A stretch of 64,000 nucleotides of DNA from Roseburia hominis (GTDB lineage: Bacteria; Bacillota; Clostridia; Lachnospirales; Lachnospiraceae). How positions within the stretch are numbered: position 1 is the stretch's first letter; the number at the start of each line of letters is the position of its first letter. Under the pieces are notes generated by a model, which searched no databases, had not been told where the DNA came from, and saw only the letters and a list, made by a program, of their open reading frames with translations. Of the stretch, positions 41,804 to 51,714 are shown piece after piece. The DNA lies in assembly GCF_021531695.1 (NCBI RefSeq), contig NZ_JADYUI010000011.1:18429-82428 (forward strand), written 5' to 3'. The translations under genes were made by a program, and so were the position numbers.

Positions 41804-42988
41804 ATGAAAAATTTCAGTAATTATACCGATTATGACACAAAGGAAAACTTAAGCTTTGATTCAAAGGTTGTGCATGGAGCGCTAGGAACGGAACCACTGA
41901 CGGGAGCAGTCAGCATGCCAATCTTTCAGGCAGCTACTTTTCGTCATCCGGAGCTTGGCAATTCCACAGGATTTGATTATAGCCGACTGAAAAATCCTAC
42001 CAGATTGGAGCTGGAACGTACGATGGCAATCTTGGAAGGCGGTATTCAGGGCTTTGCATTTTCTAGTGGACAGGCTGCAAATATGGCAGTATTTTCACTT
42101 TTAAATCCGGGAGACCATGTTATTTTATCGGATGATATTTACGGAGGAACCTTCCGTATCATTGGAGATGTGTTTGGAAAATATGGCGTGGAACACACCT
42201 ATGTAGACATGTCAGAACTGGACGAAGTAAAAGCGGCGATCAAAGAAAATACCAGGATGTTCTTTGTTGAGACACCGACCAATCCGATGATGAAAGTCGC
42301 AGATATTCAGGCAATATCAGAAATTGCCAAAAGTGTCGGGGCATTACTCGTTGTGGATAATACATTTTTGACACCGTATTTCCAGAAACCACTTGCACTT
42401 GGTGCCGATATTGTAACACACAGTTCGACGAAATATCTTGGTGGTCATAACGATACGATTTCCGGTATCGTAGTAGTAAAAGATAACGAAGAAATCGCAG
42501 AAAAAATAAGCATTCATATCAAATCCCACGGAAGCCAGTTGTCACCGATGGACTCCTGGTTGGTATTACGAGGCATAAAAACACTTACCGTTCGTATGGA
42601 TAAGCATAATTCCAATGCGAAGAAAGTGGCAGAGTGGCTTCGAACACAGAAAAAAGTGGACAAGGTATATTATGTTGGATTTGAAGACCATAAGGACTAT
42701 GAGGTTACCTTAAAACAGACAACCGGATTTGGCGGTATGATTTCTTTTTCCGTAGATTCCGAAGAAACCGTGAAAAAGATATTAAAAGGTGTTGACATGG
42801 TTATGTTTGCGGAAAGTCTTGGCGGAACGGAGACTTTAATCACTTATCCGACGACGCAGACCCATGAGGATACACCGGTTGATGTCAAAGAAAAGCTCGG
42901 AATCACAACCCGTTTCCTTCGTATGTCTGTCGGTATTGAAAATCCGGATGATATCATTGCAGATTTAGACCGTGCAATGAACGCTTAG
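41804..42988 (+). CDS. Cystathionine gamma-synthase/lyase-type PLP enzyme
   Basis: A 394-residue enzyme of the Cys/Met metabolism PLP family. The PLP-binding Lys is near residue 210 in HSSTKYLGGHNDTISG. The Tyr/Arg phosphate-binding YSRLKNPTRLELE and FSSGQAANMA are present. It makes or breaks C-S bonds: cystathionine gamma-synthase, cystathionine gamma-lyase or methionine gamma-lyase cannot be told apart with confidence. AAGAAAGGCGG precedes the start; TATAAT lies at 41741-41746. The AraC-type gene is divergent. dapF and murE follow, perhaps by read-through (15-base gap). Confidence 0.9.
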   Translation: MKNFSNYTDYDTKENLSFDSKVVHGALGTEPLTGAVSMPIFQAATFRHPELGNSTGFDYSRLKNPTRLELERTMAILEGGIQGFAFSSGQAANMAVFSLLNPGDHVILSDDIYGGTFRIIGDVFGKYGVEHTYVDMSELDEVKAAIKENTRMFFVETPTNPMMKVADIQAISEIAKSVGALLVVDNTFLTPYFQKPLALGADIVTHSSTKYLGGHNDTISGIVVVKDNEEIAEKISIHIKSHGSQLSPMDSWLVLRGIKTLTVRMDKHNSNAKKVAEWLRTQKKVDKVYYVGFEDHKDYEVTLKQTTGFGGMISFSVDSEETVKKILKGVDMVMFAESLGGTETLITYPTTQTHEDTPVDVKEKLGITTRFLRMSVGIENPDDIIADLDRAMNA

Positions 42989-43003
42989 GCAGGAGGGATG
43001 AAA

Positions 43004-43873
43004 ATGCGCTTTACAAAAATGCAGGCATTTGGAAATGATTATGTGTATATTGATGCAATTCATCAGGAATTAAAAAACTTACCGGAACTGGCACGCTTTG
43101 TCAGTGACCGGCATTTTGCCATTGGTTCTGACGGGATGGTGCTGATTTGCCCTTCCGAGAAAGGGGATTTCAGAATGCGGATGTTTAATCCGGATGGCAG
43201 TGAGGGCGAAATGTGTGGAAATGCCCTTCGCAGTGTCGGCAAATATGCATATGACCACAGACTGACGGATAAGACCGAGCTGGTAATTGAAACACTTGGT
43301 GGGATGCAGCATTTAAAACTTTTCGTAACAGATGGTCTGGTATCAAATATCCAGGCTGACATCGGCGAGCCGCGTCTGGATACCAAGGTGATTCCGGTTA
43401 ATACAGATTTACCACAGTTTGTAGACCAGCCGGTTCAGGTGCTGGATCGCACCTTTCATATAACAGCAGTTTCCTGGGGAAATCCGCACTGTGCCATGTT
43501 TGTAGACAGTGTGGCAGACCTTGATGTGGAAAAATATGGGAAAGAAATCGAGCATATGACAGAATTGTTTCCAAATAAAACAAATGTGACATTCGTAGAG
43601 TTCGTGAAAAGAGATTATTTAAAGCAGCGGGAATGGGAACGGGGAACCGGGGAAACCATAGGCTGTGGAACCGGATGCTGCACGGCAGTTGTGACGGGAG
43701 TACTGACCGGACGCTGCGACAGAAAAGTGACGGTAGAGCAGATTGGCGGACCACTTTTGATTGAGTGGGACGAAAAAACAAATCATATGTATATGACAGG
43801 ACCATCCCATACCATGTTCGAGGCGGATATCGATGCTTCTCACATTATAGATGAAAAGGAAATAACAATATGA
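43004..43873 (+). CDS. dapF: Diaminopimelate epimerase
   Basis: A 289-residue enzyme that converts LL- to meso-diaminopimelate for lysine and peptidoglycan synthesis. The two catalytic cysteines are in GEMCGNALRSV and GETIGCGTGCC. The N-terminus MRFTKMQAFGNDYVYID is standard. The ATG at 43004 has AGGAGGG six bases upstream; the ATG two codons earlier touches that site and cannot be the main start. Its stop overlaps the murE start by ATGA, a logical pairing because MurE uses meso-diaminopimelate. A length of 289 is normal for the family. Confidence 0.95.
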   Translation: MRFTKMQAFGNDYVYIDAIHQELKNLPELARFVSDRHFAIGSDGMVLICPSEKGDFRMRMFNPDGSEGEMCGNALRSVGKYAYDHRLTDKTELVIETLGGMQHLKLFVTDGLVSNIQADIGEPRLDTKVIPVNTDLPQFVDQPVQVLDRTFHITAVSWGNPHCAMFVDSVADLDVEKYGKEIEHMTELFPNKTNVTFVEFVKRDYLKQREWERGTGETIGCGTGCCTAVVTGVLTGRCDRKVTVEQIGGPLLIEWDEKTNHMYMTGPSHTMFEADIDASHIIDEKEITI

Positions 43874-45342
43874 AATTAGAACAAATATGTGAAAAATTAG
43901 AATATGACTGTTTACAGGGCAGCATGGACGTAGAAATAAAAGACATTATCTATGATTCCAGAAAATTAGAAAAAGGAACAGCATTTGTATGCATGATTGG
44001 TGCAAAAACAGACGGACATAATTACATTCCGGATGCGATAGCAGCAGAAGCATCTGCAATCGTGATTGAAAAAGAAGTAGAGCTTACACAAATTCCGGAT
44101 TCCATTACCGTGATTCGTGTAAAATCAGCAAGAAAGGCGCTGGCATATATGTCAGCGTCCTATTTTGGCTATCCGGCAAAAGAACTTGTGACAATTGGGC
44201 TTACGGGAACAAAAGGTAAGACAACGACAACTTATATGATAAAAGGTGTGTTAGAGCAGGCAGGTAAGAAGGTGGGACTGATTGGAACCATAGGTTCCCT
44301 GGCAGGAGATAAAAAGCTTCCCTCGAAAAATACGACACCGGAATCCTATGAACTGCACAGACTGTTCCGCGAGATGGTAAAGGAAGGCTGCGAGTATGTT
44401 GTCATGGAAGTTTCTTCTCAGGGATTAAAACTGGATCGGACTGCCGGAATTGAATTTGATTATGGCGTATTTACCAATCTCTCTCCGGATCATATCGGAC
44501 CGGCAGAACATGCATCTTTTGAGGAATATATGGAATGTAAGAGTCTGTTATTCCGCCAATGTAAATGTGGCATTGTCAATATCGATGATGAACATGTCGA
44601 GGGAATTTTAAAAAACCATACCTGCGAAGTAAAAACATTTTCTACCTTAAAAGATGCGGATTTAAAGGCAGATCATATCGGCTTTATTAAGGAAAACGGA
44701 AAACTTGGCATGCATTTTTCGGTAAGCGGCTGCATGACAGACGAGGTAAAAGTTCATATTCCGGGAAGATTTTCTGTATACAATGCGTTAGTGACTATGT
44801 TAGTGTGCCATCTGGCAGGAATTGGGGATGAGGCAATTTTAAAGGCACTGGAAAAAGTCCAGGTCAAAGGGCGTGTGGAAATGCTTCCGGTTTCAGACAA
44901 ATTCAGCCTGATTATTGATTATGCACACAATGAAGTAAGTACCAGAAGTGTACTGACTACCTTGTTAGAATATCATCCCAAACGTCTGATCTGTGTCTAT
45001 GGCGGTGGTGGAAACCGTTCGAAACTGCGCCGGTATGACATGGGCGAAGTGACCGGGGAACTGGCGGATTTGTGTGTACTCACCTGTGATAATCCAAGAG
45101 ACGAGGAAATTAAAGATATCAATCATGATATTAAAGTTGGATTGGCAAAAAGTAATGGAAAGTATGTGGAAATCGATGACAGAAAAGACGCAATTCGTTA
45201 TTGTATTACCAATGCAAAAGAAGGGGATATGATTGTTCTGCTGGGCAAAGGACATGAGGATTATCAGGAAATCAAAGGCGTAAAATATCACTTTGATGAG
45301 AGAGAAGTGGTAGCAGAAATTATGCAGGAATTACAAAAATAA
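43870..45342 (+). CDS. murE: UDP-MurNAc-tripeptide synthetase (meso-DAP adding)
   Basis: A 490-residue Mur ligase that adds the third amino acid to the peptidoglycan precursor UDP-MurNAc-L-Ala-D-Glu, in the cytosol. The ATP loop is GLTGTKGKTTTTYMIKG; the middle domain has TTPESYELHR and MEVSSQGL. The C-terminal substrate motif is CDNPRDEE; DNPR marks enzymes that use meso-diaminopimelate rather than lysine, fitting the overlapping dapF. It begins within the dapF stop codon (ATGA). The following sigma-28-type promoter starts the flagellar region right after its stop. Confidence 0.95.
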   Translation: MKLEQICEKLEYDCLQGSMDVEIKDIIYDSRKLEKGTAFVCMIGAKTDGHNYIPDAIAAEASAIVIEKEVELTQIPDSITVIRVKSARKALAYMSASYFGYPAKELVTIGLTGTKGKTTTTYMIKGVLEQAGKKVGLIGTIGSLAGDKKLPSKNTTPESYELHRLFREMVKEGCEYVVMEVSSQGLKLDRTAGIEFDYGVFTNLSPDHIGPAEHASFEEYMECKSLLFRQCKCGIVNIDDEHVEGILKNHTCEVKTFSTLKDADLKADHIGFIKENGKLGMHFSVSGCMTDEVKVHIPGRFSVYNALVTMLVCHLAGIGDEAILKALEKVQVKGRVEMLPVSDKFSLIIDYAHNEVSTRSVLTTLLEYHPKRLICVYGGGGNRSKLRRYDMGEVTGELADLCVLTCDNPRDEEIKDINHDIKVGLAKSNGKYVEIDDRKDAIRYCITNAKEGDMIVLLGKGHEDYQEIKGVKYHFDEREVVAEIMQELQK

Positions 45343-45344
45343 GC

Positions 45345-45371
45345 TAATGTTATTTGGAATTCGTCCGATAA
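45345..45371 (+). promoter_or_regulatory. Sigma-28 (SigD) promoter of the flgM operon
   Basis: TAAT (45345-45348), 15 bases, then TCCGATAA (45364-45371), close to the TAAA-N15-GCCGATAA consensus, 57 bases before flgM. Confidence 0.8.
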
Positions 45372-45427
45372 ATAATGTATAAAGTTCATTGAGACTTTTA
45401 GATTCAAGGAAGAAAGGAGATGCTGTT

Positions 45428-45712
45428 ATGCGTGTAGAACTTATTAGTAAAGTGGCAGCTACTTACAAAACCGATAAAGTCACGGCAAAACGTAACGTAT
45501 ACAGTACAGCAGTGTCTGACCGCGATCAGTTAAGCATTTCCCAGACCGGATATGATTATCAGATTGCAAAACAGGCAGTTGCGGAAGCTTCGGATATCAG
45601 GGAAGATAAAGTTTCTCAGTTAAAAGAACAAATTGCATCAAACAAATATTCTGTAGATGCAGGAGATTTTGCAAGCAAATTGTTAGAACAATACAATGCA
45701 TTAAATAAGTAA
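45428..45712 (+). CDS. flgM: Anti-sigma-28 factor FlgM
   Basis: A 94-residue protein with the FlgM layout: a variable, probably unfolded N-terminal half and a C-terminal helical half (REDKVSQLKEQIASNKYSVD, then FASKLLEQYNALNK) that wraps the flagellar sigma factor. It holds back late flagellar genes until the hook is finished and it is exported or released. AGAAAGGAG precedes the start at 45428; an upstream in-frame codon at 45389 is unsupported. It heads the sigma-28-driven operon, giving negative feedback on its own transcription. FlgN follows 17 bases later. Confidence 0.9.
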   Translation: MRVELISKVAATYKTDKVTAKRNVYSTAVSDRDQLSISQTGYDYQIAKQAVAEASDIREDKVSQLKEQIASNKYSVDAGDFASKLLEQYNALNK

Positions 45713-45729
45713 GGAACGAGGATACGACA

Positions 45730-46242
45730 GTGGCCAGTTTAATGGACGAACTTTTGGATGTAATTGAACAGGAAGAAAATCATTACCGCAAGTTGATCGG
45801 ATATTCGACCGAGAAGACGGATGCAATCGTAAAAGCTGACATTCGTAAATTGGAAGATATCACGAATCTGGAGCAGGATGAGACCAGTGTGCTTAAGAAT
45901 CTTGAGACAAAGCGCCAGTCAGTATTAAATGACATGGCAGTGGTTTTGCATCAGGATGCAGAAGAACTTACGGTACAAGAGATGATTCATCTTTTGGAAA
46001 ATCAGCCAGAGGAGCAGAAGAAGTTAGCAGAGCGAAGAGATAGTCTGCACAGGACATTAGACGAGATGACAAAAGTCAATGAACGTAACCGCGTCTTACT
46101 GGAACAGGCATTGGATATGGTAAATTTTGACCTGACCTTGTTCAAAAGCTTGCGGCAGGCTCCTGAGACGGCAAATTATGACAAGAATGCCTATAATACA
46201 GGAGATATACTGGGAAGCGCTGGCTTTGATGCCAAGCAGTAG
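45730..46242 (+). CDS. flgN: Flagellar export chaperone FlgN
   Basis: A 170-residue helical coiled-coil protein (MDELLDVIEQEENHYRKLIG; then ERRDSLHRTLDEMTKVNERN) of the FlgN family, the chaperone for hook-filament junction proteins FlgK and FlgL. The position directly before flgK is the standard one. The start is GTG with ACGAGG eight bases upstream. Its C-terminal residues (about 140-170) are low in structure and rich in Asn, Asp and Gly. Confidence 0.88.
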   Translation: MASLMDELLDVIEQEENHYRKLIGYSTEKTDAIVKADIRKLEDITNLEQDETSVLKNLETKRQSVLNDMAVVLHQDAEELTVQEMIHLLENQPEEQKKLAERRDSLHRTLDEMTKVNERNRVLLEQALDMVNFDLTLFKSLRQAPETANYDKNAYNTGDILGSAGFDAKQ

Positions 46243-46267
46243 AGAATAGGAGAAGGGAGATTTTACT

Positions 46268-48175
46268 GTGGCGAATTCATTTGGGAGTTTATATATTGGA
46301 AGTTCCTCATTGAGGAATCAACAGAATGCCATGCATACGACTGCAAATAACCTGACGAATGTCGAGACACCAGGTTATGTGCGTCAGCAGGTATTATTTC
46401 AGGATGAAAATTATGTAAAATTTGCAAATGCGGCAATCAGCCCGCAGCAGTATGGACTTGGCGTTTCGATTGGAGACGTGGTTCATGCGAGAGAGATGTT
46501 TTTAGATAAATTATACCGCGACACTTCCTCAAGAAGTGCGTTTTATTCCAGTTGCTATGAAGCAACTTATGAAGTGCAGACATATTTTCAGGAGATGGAA
46601 GGAAAGCAGTTCCAGGAGGCATTAAAGGATTTCTATAATGCGATGAATGATTTTGGAATCAATCCTTCCGATACGACTGCACAGAGTGTTATCATACAAA
46701 AAGCCAGCCTGTTCTTGAGCCGTTCCCAGGCAGTTTATTCGGGCTTAAAATCCTATCAGAACAATATTAATACACAGATTTCCGAGCAGATTGATACCAT
46801 TAATAATCTGGCAAAGACCATTTATGACCTGAACCTTGAGATTCAAAAGATTGAATCAGGCAAGCTTGAGACAGCAATGGACTTAAGAGATGCCAGAGAT
46901 TATGCATTGGATCAGCTCAGTGCTTACGGAAGAATCGAATATAGTGAAGACACGGACGGCGTCGTAAGTGTCCGTTTTGAGTGCCATGATCTGGTAGATA
47001 ATGCCAAGGTATATGAGATGGGCAAGAAGGTGAATAAGGTCAATGACTTTATTACTCCATATTGGCCGAATACTTCCGATACAGCAAATAATGATTACGA
47101 TTATGTATATAATTTTGACATTGATATTTCTTCCGAGCTTAATACCGATATGGGTTCCTTAAAAGCACTGGTGCTTGCAAGAGGCGAGAAGAATGCGACC
47201 TATTATGATTTGTTTCACCATGTCACCGGTTATGATGACGACGGATTTGCTAAGTGGGAGAAAATGACAGAAGAAGAGTATCTGGATGGAATCTCAATGT
47301 CAGTGATGGAAAATACACAGGCGGAATTTGATGAACTTGCACATGGCATGATGACGGCAATTAATGATCTGTTTTGCCCGAATGTGGAGATGGAAGACGG
47401 TTCTTATACAGATGCAGCCGGGACAGCTCATAATGCAAAAGTCTATAAAGACGCCAATGGAAATATCCTTTATACTACGGTGACAATTGGTGCGGATACT
47501 TATCTTGCCGATGCAAATGGAGTGGCATATACAGATGCCAATGGCGATAAAATAAAAGTTGAAGCTGATACAAAGTTCTTGGATGTCAACACAACACCGG
47601 TAGGAGCAGATGGAAAACTTCCACCGGAAGAATTGTTTACGAGAGTAGGCTGTGAACGTTATACGGAGTATACGTTGAAGGATGCAAATGGGGCAGATGT
47701 GAAGGTTTGGATGTATAATAACGAAGATATCAAAGATCCTTCTACATTATACAGCATACCAAGCGTTACAATCAACGGGGACTTACTGAAGACAGAGACG
47801 AAGCTGCCGCATATGACACAAAGTGCCGGACAGATTACCGGAGTTGCCCAGAAGATGGGAGAGAAGTTAATCGGTCTTTGGGATGAGAATATCATGCAAC
47901 TGAATCCGCATGATACAGAGCCATGTACGTTCAATGATTTCTATAATAAATTAGTCAGTGAAGTAGGTTCTCTCGGAAGCATTTACAAGACAACTTCAGA
48001 GACCATGGAGGGATCTTTGCTTGCCGCAGATAATAAGAGACAGCAGATTATCGGTGTTTCTACGGATGAGGAACTTACCAACATGATTAAATATCAGAAC
48101 GCTTATAATGCAGCCAGCCGTTACATCAATGTAGTTGCTGAAATGATAGATACATTACTAAATTGTACACGTTAG
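46268..48175 (+). CDS. flgK: Flagellar hook-associated protein 1, first copy
   Basis: A 635-residue hook-filament junction protein. The conserved N-terminus (SSSLRNQQNAMHTTANNLTN, then VETPGYVRQQ) and C-terminus (MIKYQNAYNAASRYINVVAE) form the coiled-coil D0/D1 region that packs in the flagellar tube. The middle (about 370-510) is a variable outer domain with repeated DANG/DADG units. It is exported by the flagellar type III system with FlgN. The start is GTG with GAAGGGAG upstream. It is followed 13 bases later by a second, clearly different flgK-like gene. Confidence 0.93.
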   Translation: MANSFGSLYIGSSSLRNQQNAMHTTANNLTNVETPGYVRQQVLFQDENYVKFANAAISPQQYGLGVSIGDVVHAREMFLDKLYRDTSSRSAFYSSCYEATYEVQTYFQEMEGKQFQEALKDFYNAMNDFGINPSDTTAQSVIIQKASLFLSRSQAVYSGLKSYQNNINTQISEQIDTINNLAKTIYDLNLEIQKIESGKLETAMDLRDARDYALDQLSAYGRIEYSEDTDGVVSVRFECHDLVDNAKVYEMGKKVNKVNDFITPYWPNTSDTANNDYDYVYNFDIDISSELNTDMGSLKALVLARGEKNATYYDLFHHVTGYDDDGFAKWEKMTEEEYLDGISMSVMENTQAEFDELAHGMMTAINDLFCPNVEMEDGSYTDAAGTAHNAKVYKDANGNILYTTVTIGADTYLADANGVAYTDANGDKIKVEADTKFLDVNTTPVGADGKLPPEELFTRVGCERYTEYTLKDANGADVKVWMYNNEDIKDPSTLYSIPSVTINGDLLKTETKLPHMTQSAGQITGVAQKMGEKLIGLWDENIMQLNPHDTEPCTFNDFYNKLVSEVGSLGSIYKTTSETMEGSLLAADNKRQQIIGVSTDEELTNMIKYQNAYNAASRYINVVAEMIDTLLNCTR

Positions 48176-48188
48176 GGGAGGAATAGAT

Positions 48189-50102
48189 ATGCCATCAACA
48201 TTTTTTGGATTGACAATTGCCGGTTCCGGTCTTAGTGCCTTTCAGGCGGCAATTAATACAACAGCGAATAATATTTCAAATGTGCGTACCGATGGTTACA
48301 GCAGACAGACAGCGAACCGTGTCGCATCCGAGGCATTGCGTGTGCATCAGAAGTACGGAACAGCAGGTTCCGGTGTGACCACGGAATCCATTACCCAGAT
48401 GCGTGATTTTTACTACGATGTAAAATATTGGGAAAATAATGCAAGCCTTGGTTATTATGACAGAAAACAGTATTATATGAAGCAAATCGAGACTTACTTT
48501 ATTGATGATGATAAGAACTACCAGAAGGGATTTTCCACTATCTTAGATACCATGTTCAGTGATCTTGATACATTACATGGAAAATCCGGAGATATCAATA
48601 CCAGAAAGCAGTTTATTGGTTCGGCACAGAGTCTTACAGGATATTTCACCGAGGTTTCCAAAGAATTGCAGGATTTACAGTCCAGTTGTAATGTCGAGAT
48701 TCAGACTACGGTTGGAAAGATGAATAATCTTGCTTCCAAAATTGCAACTTTAAACAGACAGATTGACCAGTTGGAGGTAAAGGGCGGAAAGGCAAATGAA
48801 TTACGCGACCAGAGAGCGCTTTTAATTGACGAATTATCACAGATCGTTCCGGTAGAAGTGACAGAAGCTCCAATTAAAGATACGAATAATGCAGAGCGTG
48901 TAACCGGACTTAACTATTACCGGGTTATGGTCGGTGGACAGGCAATCGTAGATGGATATGATTATAAGACTTTGGAGTGTGTACCGAGAGAGTACAGAGC
49001 GAATCAGGCAGATGTAGAGGGTCTGTATGATTTACGCTGGACAGATACCGGAATGCGTTTTGAGGTAAGCAGTCCAAGTATGACCGGACAGTTAAAAGCT
49101 TTATTTGAAATGCGTGATGGAAATAATGAGGAAAATTTTCAGGGAACAGTTAAATCTATAGATTCTGCAAATAAAACAATTACAATTGATGATAGTAATA
49201 TTACTTCTGTATTCAATATGAATATGCCAAGTGAGGGTGTGATTACCCTTGGTTATAGAGAGTTTGCTTATGATGGTTTTTCTTATACTACAGAAATGAA
49301 CGAAGATGGAACGGAAAAGATTACTTCTTATACCTTTAATTTAAAAGAAGATCCGACACAAAGCGGGGTTCAGACAGGTACTTCGGCAAGAATCGGAACC
49401 AGTATAGATGCCCTTGGTGTCAGCTATTATCTGAATCAGATGACAACATTTGTAAGAAGCTTTTCTTATAAATTCAATAACATAGAATTGCAGGGTGTGG
49501 ACTTAAATGGAGATCCGATGAGAACATTTTTTGTGGCAGATACGGCGGATGGCGAAAAAAAATTTGGTACTGTTGATCAGGCCATAAAAGATTTTAATGA
49601 TAAAAATTTACAACCAAATTATACATATAATATTACCACCGACAATCAAACAGCCGACACCTATTACTGGCTGACCTCATCTACTTTTGCAGTAGCAGAG
49701 GAGTGCCAGAGAGATCCACAGCGTTTTGCAACGATTGAAAAGACACCGGATCCAAACCCGGCAGGTGGTATTAATCAGGGTATTGATCAGCAGGATATCA
49801 CAGAGGATTTGTTGAAGTTAAAAAGCGAGGTAAAGTTGTTCCGTGGTCGCGGCTCTTCCGATTTCTTGAAATGTATTTTATCTGATATTTCGGTAGATAA
49901 GCAGGAAGCTGATGTGTTCCAGAAGAATTATTCCAATATAGAACAAATGATAGAAGCACAGCGCCTGTCCATTTCCGGTGTAGATGAAGATGAAGAAGCA
50001 CTGGATCTGGTAAAATTCCAGAATGCTTATAATCTTGCATCCCAGATGGTACAGGTTATGACGGAAATGTACGATCAGCTGATTTTGCAGACAGGTGTAT
50101 AA
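48189..50102 (+). CDS. flgK: Flagellar hook-associated protein 1, second copy
   Basis: A 637-residue FlgK paralogue. The N-terminus AFQAAINTTANNISNVRTDG, then YSRQ, and the C-terminus KFQNAYNLASQMVQVMTEM are typical, but the middle region is unrelated in appearance to that of the first copy. It contains an unusual run of Asp/Asn-rich segments (DSANKTITIDDSNITSVFN; NDKNLQPNYTYNITTDNQTA). It may form part of the same junction ring as the first copy or replace it under other conditions. AGGGGAGG precedes the start. It lies in the same operon, 12 bases before flgL. Confidence 0.92.
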   Translation: MPSTFFGLTIAGSGLSAFQAAINTTANNISNVRTDGYSRQTANRVASEALRVHQKYGTAGSGVTTESITQMRDFYYDVKYWENNASLGYYDRKQYYMKQIETYFIDDDKNYQKGFSTILDTMFSDLDTLHGKSGDINTRKQFIGSAQSLTGYFTEVSKELQDLQSSCNVEIQTTVGKMNNLASKIATLNRQIDQLEVKGGKANELRDQRALLIDELSQIVPVEVTEAPIKDTNNAERVTGLNYYRVMVGGQAIVDGYDYKTLECVPREYRANQADVEGLYDLRWTDTGMRFEVSSPSMTGQLKALFEMRDGNNEENFQGTVKSIDSANKTITIDDSNITSVFNMNMPSEGVITLGYREFAYDGFSYTTEMNEDGTEKITSYTFNLKEDPTQSGVQTGTSARIGTSIDALGVSYYLNQMTTFVRSFSYKFNNIELQGVDLNGDPMRTFFVADTADGEKKFGTVDQAIKDFNDKNLQPNYTYNITTDNQTADTYYWLTSSTFAVAEECQRDPQRFATIEKTPDPNPAGGINQGIDQQDITEDLLKLKSEVKLFRGRGSSDFLKCILSDISVDKQEADVFQKNYSNIEQMIEAQRLSISGVDEDEEALDLVKFQNAYNLASQMVQVMTEMYDQLILQTGV

Positions 50103-50114
50103 GGAGGATAAATC

Positions 50115-51683
50115 ATGCGAATTACAAATAATATGATTATGAATACAACCAAATCCAACATTAATCGGAATAAACAGACGGTAAGTCAGAGAAATACACA
50201 GATGTCTACCCAGAAAAAGATTGATGTGCCATCGGATGATCCGGTTATCGCAGTGCGTTCTCTTCGCCTTAGAAGTAACCTAAATGAGATTGACCAGTTT
50301 TTAAATACCAATGTGGCGGATGCAGAAGCCTGGCTTGATGTGACACAGTCTGCATTAACCACAGTCAGTGGTATCTTGGAAGATATGCGTACACTTTGTA
50401 ATGATGCATCAAATGGCACCAAGACACAGGAAGACCGCAATACCATTCTTACTACGATTAAAGCATTCCGTGATCAGATTTGCCATGAAGGGGATTCGGA
50501 TTACGCAGGAAGAACGATTTTTACCGGATATAAGACCAATACGACACTGACATTCCAGACGGATTCAACAGATACCTATAATATTACAGAGCAGTTATCT
50601 TTTGAAGATATTGAGGAAAAGAGATATTACACAGGAACACATGATATTTTGACAGAAGTACCAGCACAAAACGATCCAGTGCCAGACATTGAAGAGAATG
50701 TCAATCAGAGAATTCGTTTGTCCTATAACAATTTGAAAAATTTAAAAAGCATTGAGGGTTCTTATGTAGATGAAAATGGGAACAAAAAGTTAATAACAAG
50801 TACAATTGATAATAATGGTGCCGGGACGGTGAAGATTGGCGATGTAGGTGAATATAAGTTAATAACAGTAGATCATACAGAACAAGATATAAGTTCCGGA
50901 CTAACTAGCCAAGATGGTACAAAGTATGACATTGTCTATTGTAAATCTACCGGAGAGTTGATTCTTAGTGATGATGTCGCAAAGGCATTAAAGCAAAACA
51001 AGGCAGAAATTTCTGTTAATTATGATAAAACCGGTTTCAAAGCCGGCGAAATCAAACCGGAGCATTATTTTAACTGTACCAAAACGCCGGAACAGGGAAA
51101 TCCGGTTGAGTTTGTAAATTATGATAAGGATGGTAATAGAATCTACGAAGATATCAATTACTATGTCGGAAATAATCAGACCATCACGGTAAATACTCTG
51201 GCAGCAGATACCTTTGATGCTTCTATTTACAGAGATGTTGATGAGCTCGCCGATGCGGTACAGTTTGCAATCAGCTCTTATGATGCGGTAGAAAAAATCA
51301 AAAAGATGCAGTCATCGGAACAGTATGCAAACGATACAGATCAGGCGACACTTAGTAAATGGTTGGAAGCAGCAGAGAAGCAGTTTGACTATGCACAGGA
51401 AAACATGGAGAAACTGTATGGCTCCAAGCTTACCACTTTTGCGGAATATCAGTCCAAAGTCGATTTGGCAACGACAGACCTCGGAAGTAAGGGACAGCGT
51501 CTTGATTTGGTCAAGAACCGTTTAGAGAGTCAGGAGATGACGGTAAAAGAATTAAAATCTTCCAACGAAGATATTGAAATTTCAGATGCAGTGATCAATT
51601 ATACCGCTGCTTATACCGCATATCAGGCAGCGCTTCAGGCAGCAGGTAAGCTGCAGGAGCAGACCTTATTAGATTATATTTAA
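50115..51683 (+). CDS. flgL: Flagellar hook-associated protein 3
   Basis: A 522-residue junction protein placed between FlgK and the filament. The N-terminus (MRITNNMIMNTTKSNINRNK; IDVPSDDPVIAVRSLRLRSN) is related to flagellin, and the C-terminus (ISDAVINYTAAYTAYQAALQ) forms the paired helix. It is longer than the usual 300-residue FlgL because of a central insert at about 190-390. AAGGAGG precedes the start. It is the last structural gene before fliW and csrA in the same operon. Confidence 0.92.
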   Translation: MRITNNMIMNTTKSNINRNKQTVSQRNTQMSTQKKIDVPSDDPVIAVRSLRLRSNLNEIDQFLNTNVADAEAWLDVTQSALTTVSGILEDMRTLCNDASNGTKTQEDRNTILTTIKAFRDQICHEGDSDYAGRTIFTGYKTNTTLTFQTDSTDTYNITEQLSFEDIEEKRYYTGTHDILTEVPAQNDPVPDIEENVNQRIRLSYNNLKNLKSIEGSYVDENGNKKLITSTIDNNGAGTVKIGDVGEYKLITVDHTEQDISSGLTSQDGTKYDIVYCKSTGELILSDDVAKALKQNKAEISVNYDKTGFKAGEIKPEHYFNCTKTPEQGNPVEFVNYDKDGNRIYEDINYYVGNNQTITVNTLAADTFDASIYRDVDELADAVQFAISSYDAVEKIKKMQSSEQYANDTDQATLSKWLEAAEKQFDYAQENMEKLYGSKLTTFAEYQSKVDLATTDLGSKGQRLDLVKNRLESQEMTVKELKSSNEDIEISDAVINYTAAYTAYQAALQAAGKLQEQTLLDYI

Positions 51684-51714
51684 AATAAAACAGAAGTAAT
51701 AAAGGGGTTTTTAC

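Noticed and set aside
47400..47560. Repeated DANG/DADG units in the first flgK as a tandem repeat or recombination site
   Set aside because: The repeats are at protein level only and lie in the variable outer domain, normal for flagellar junction proteins.
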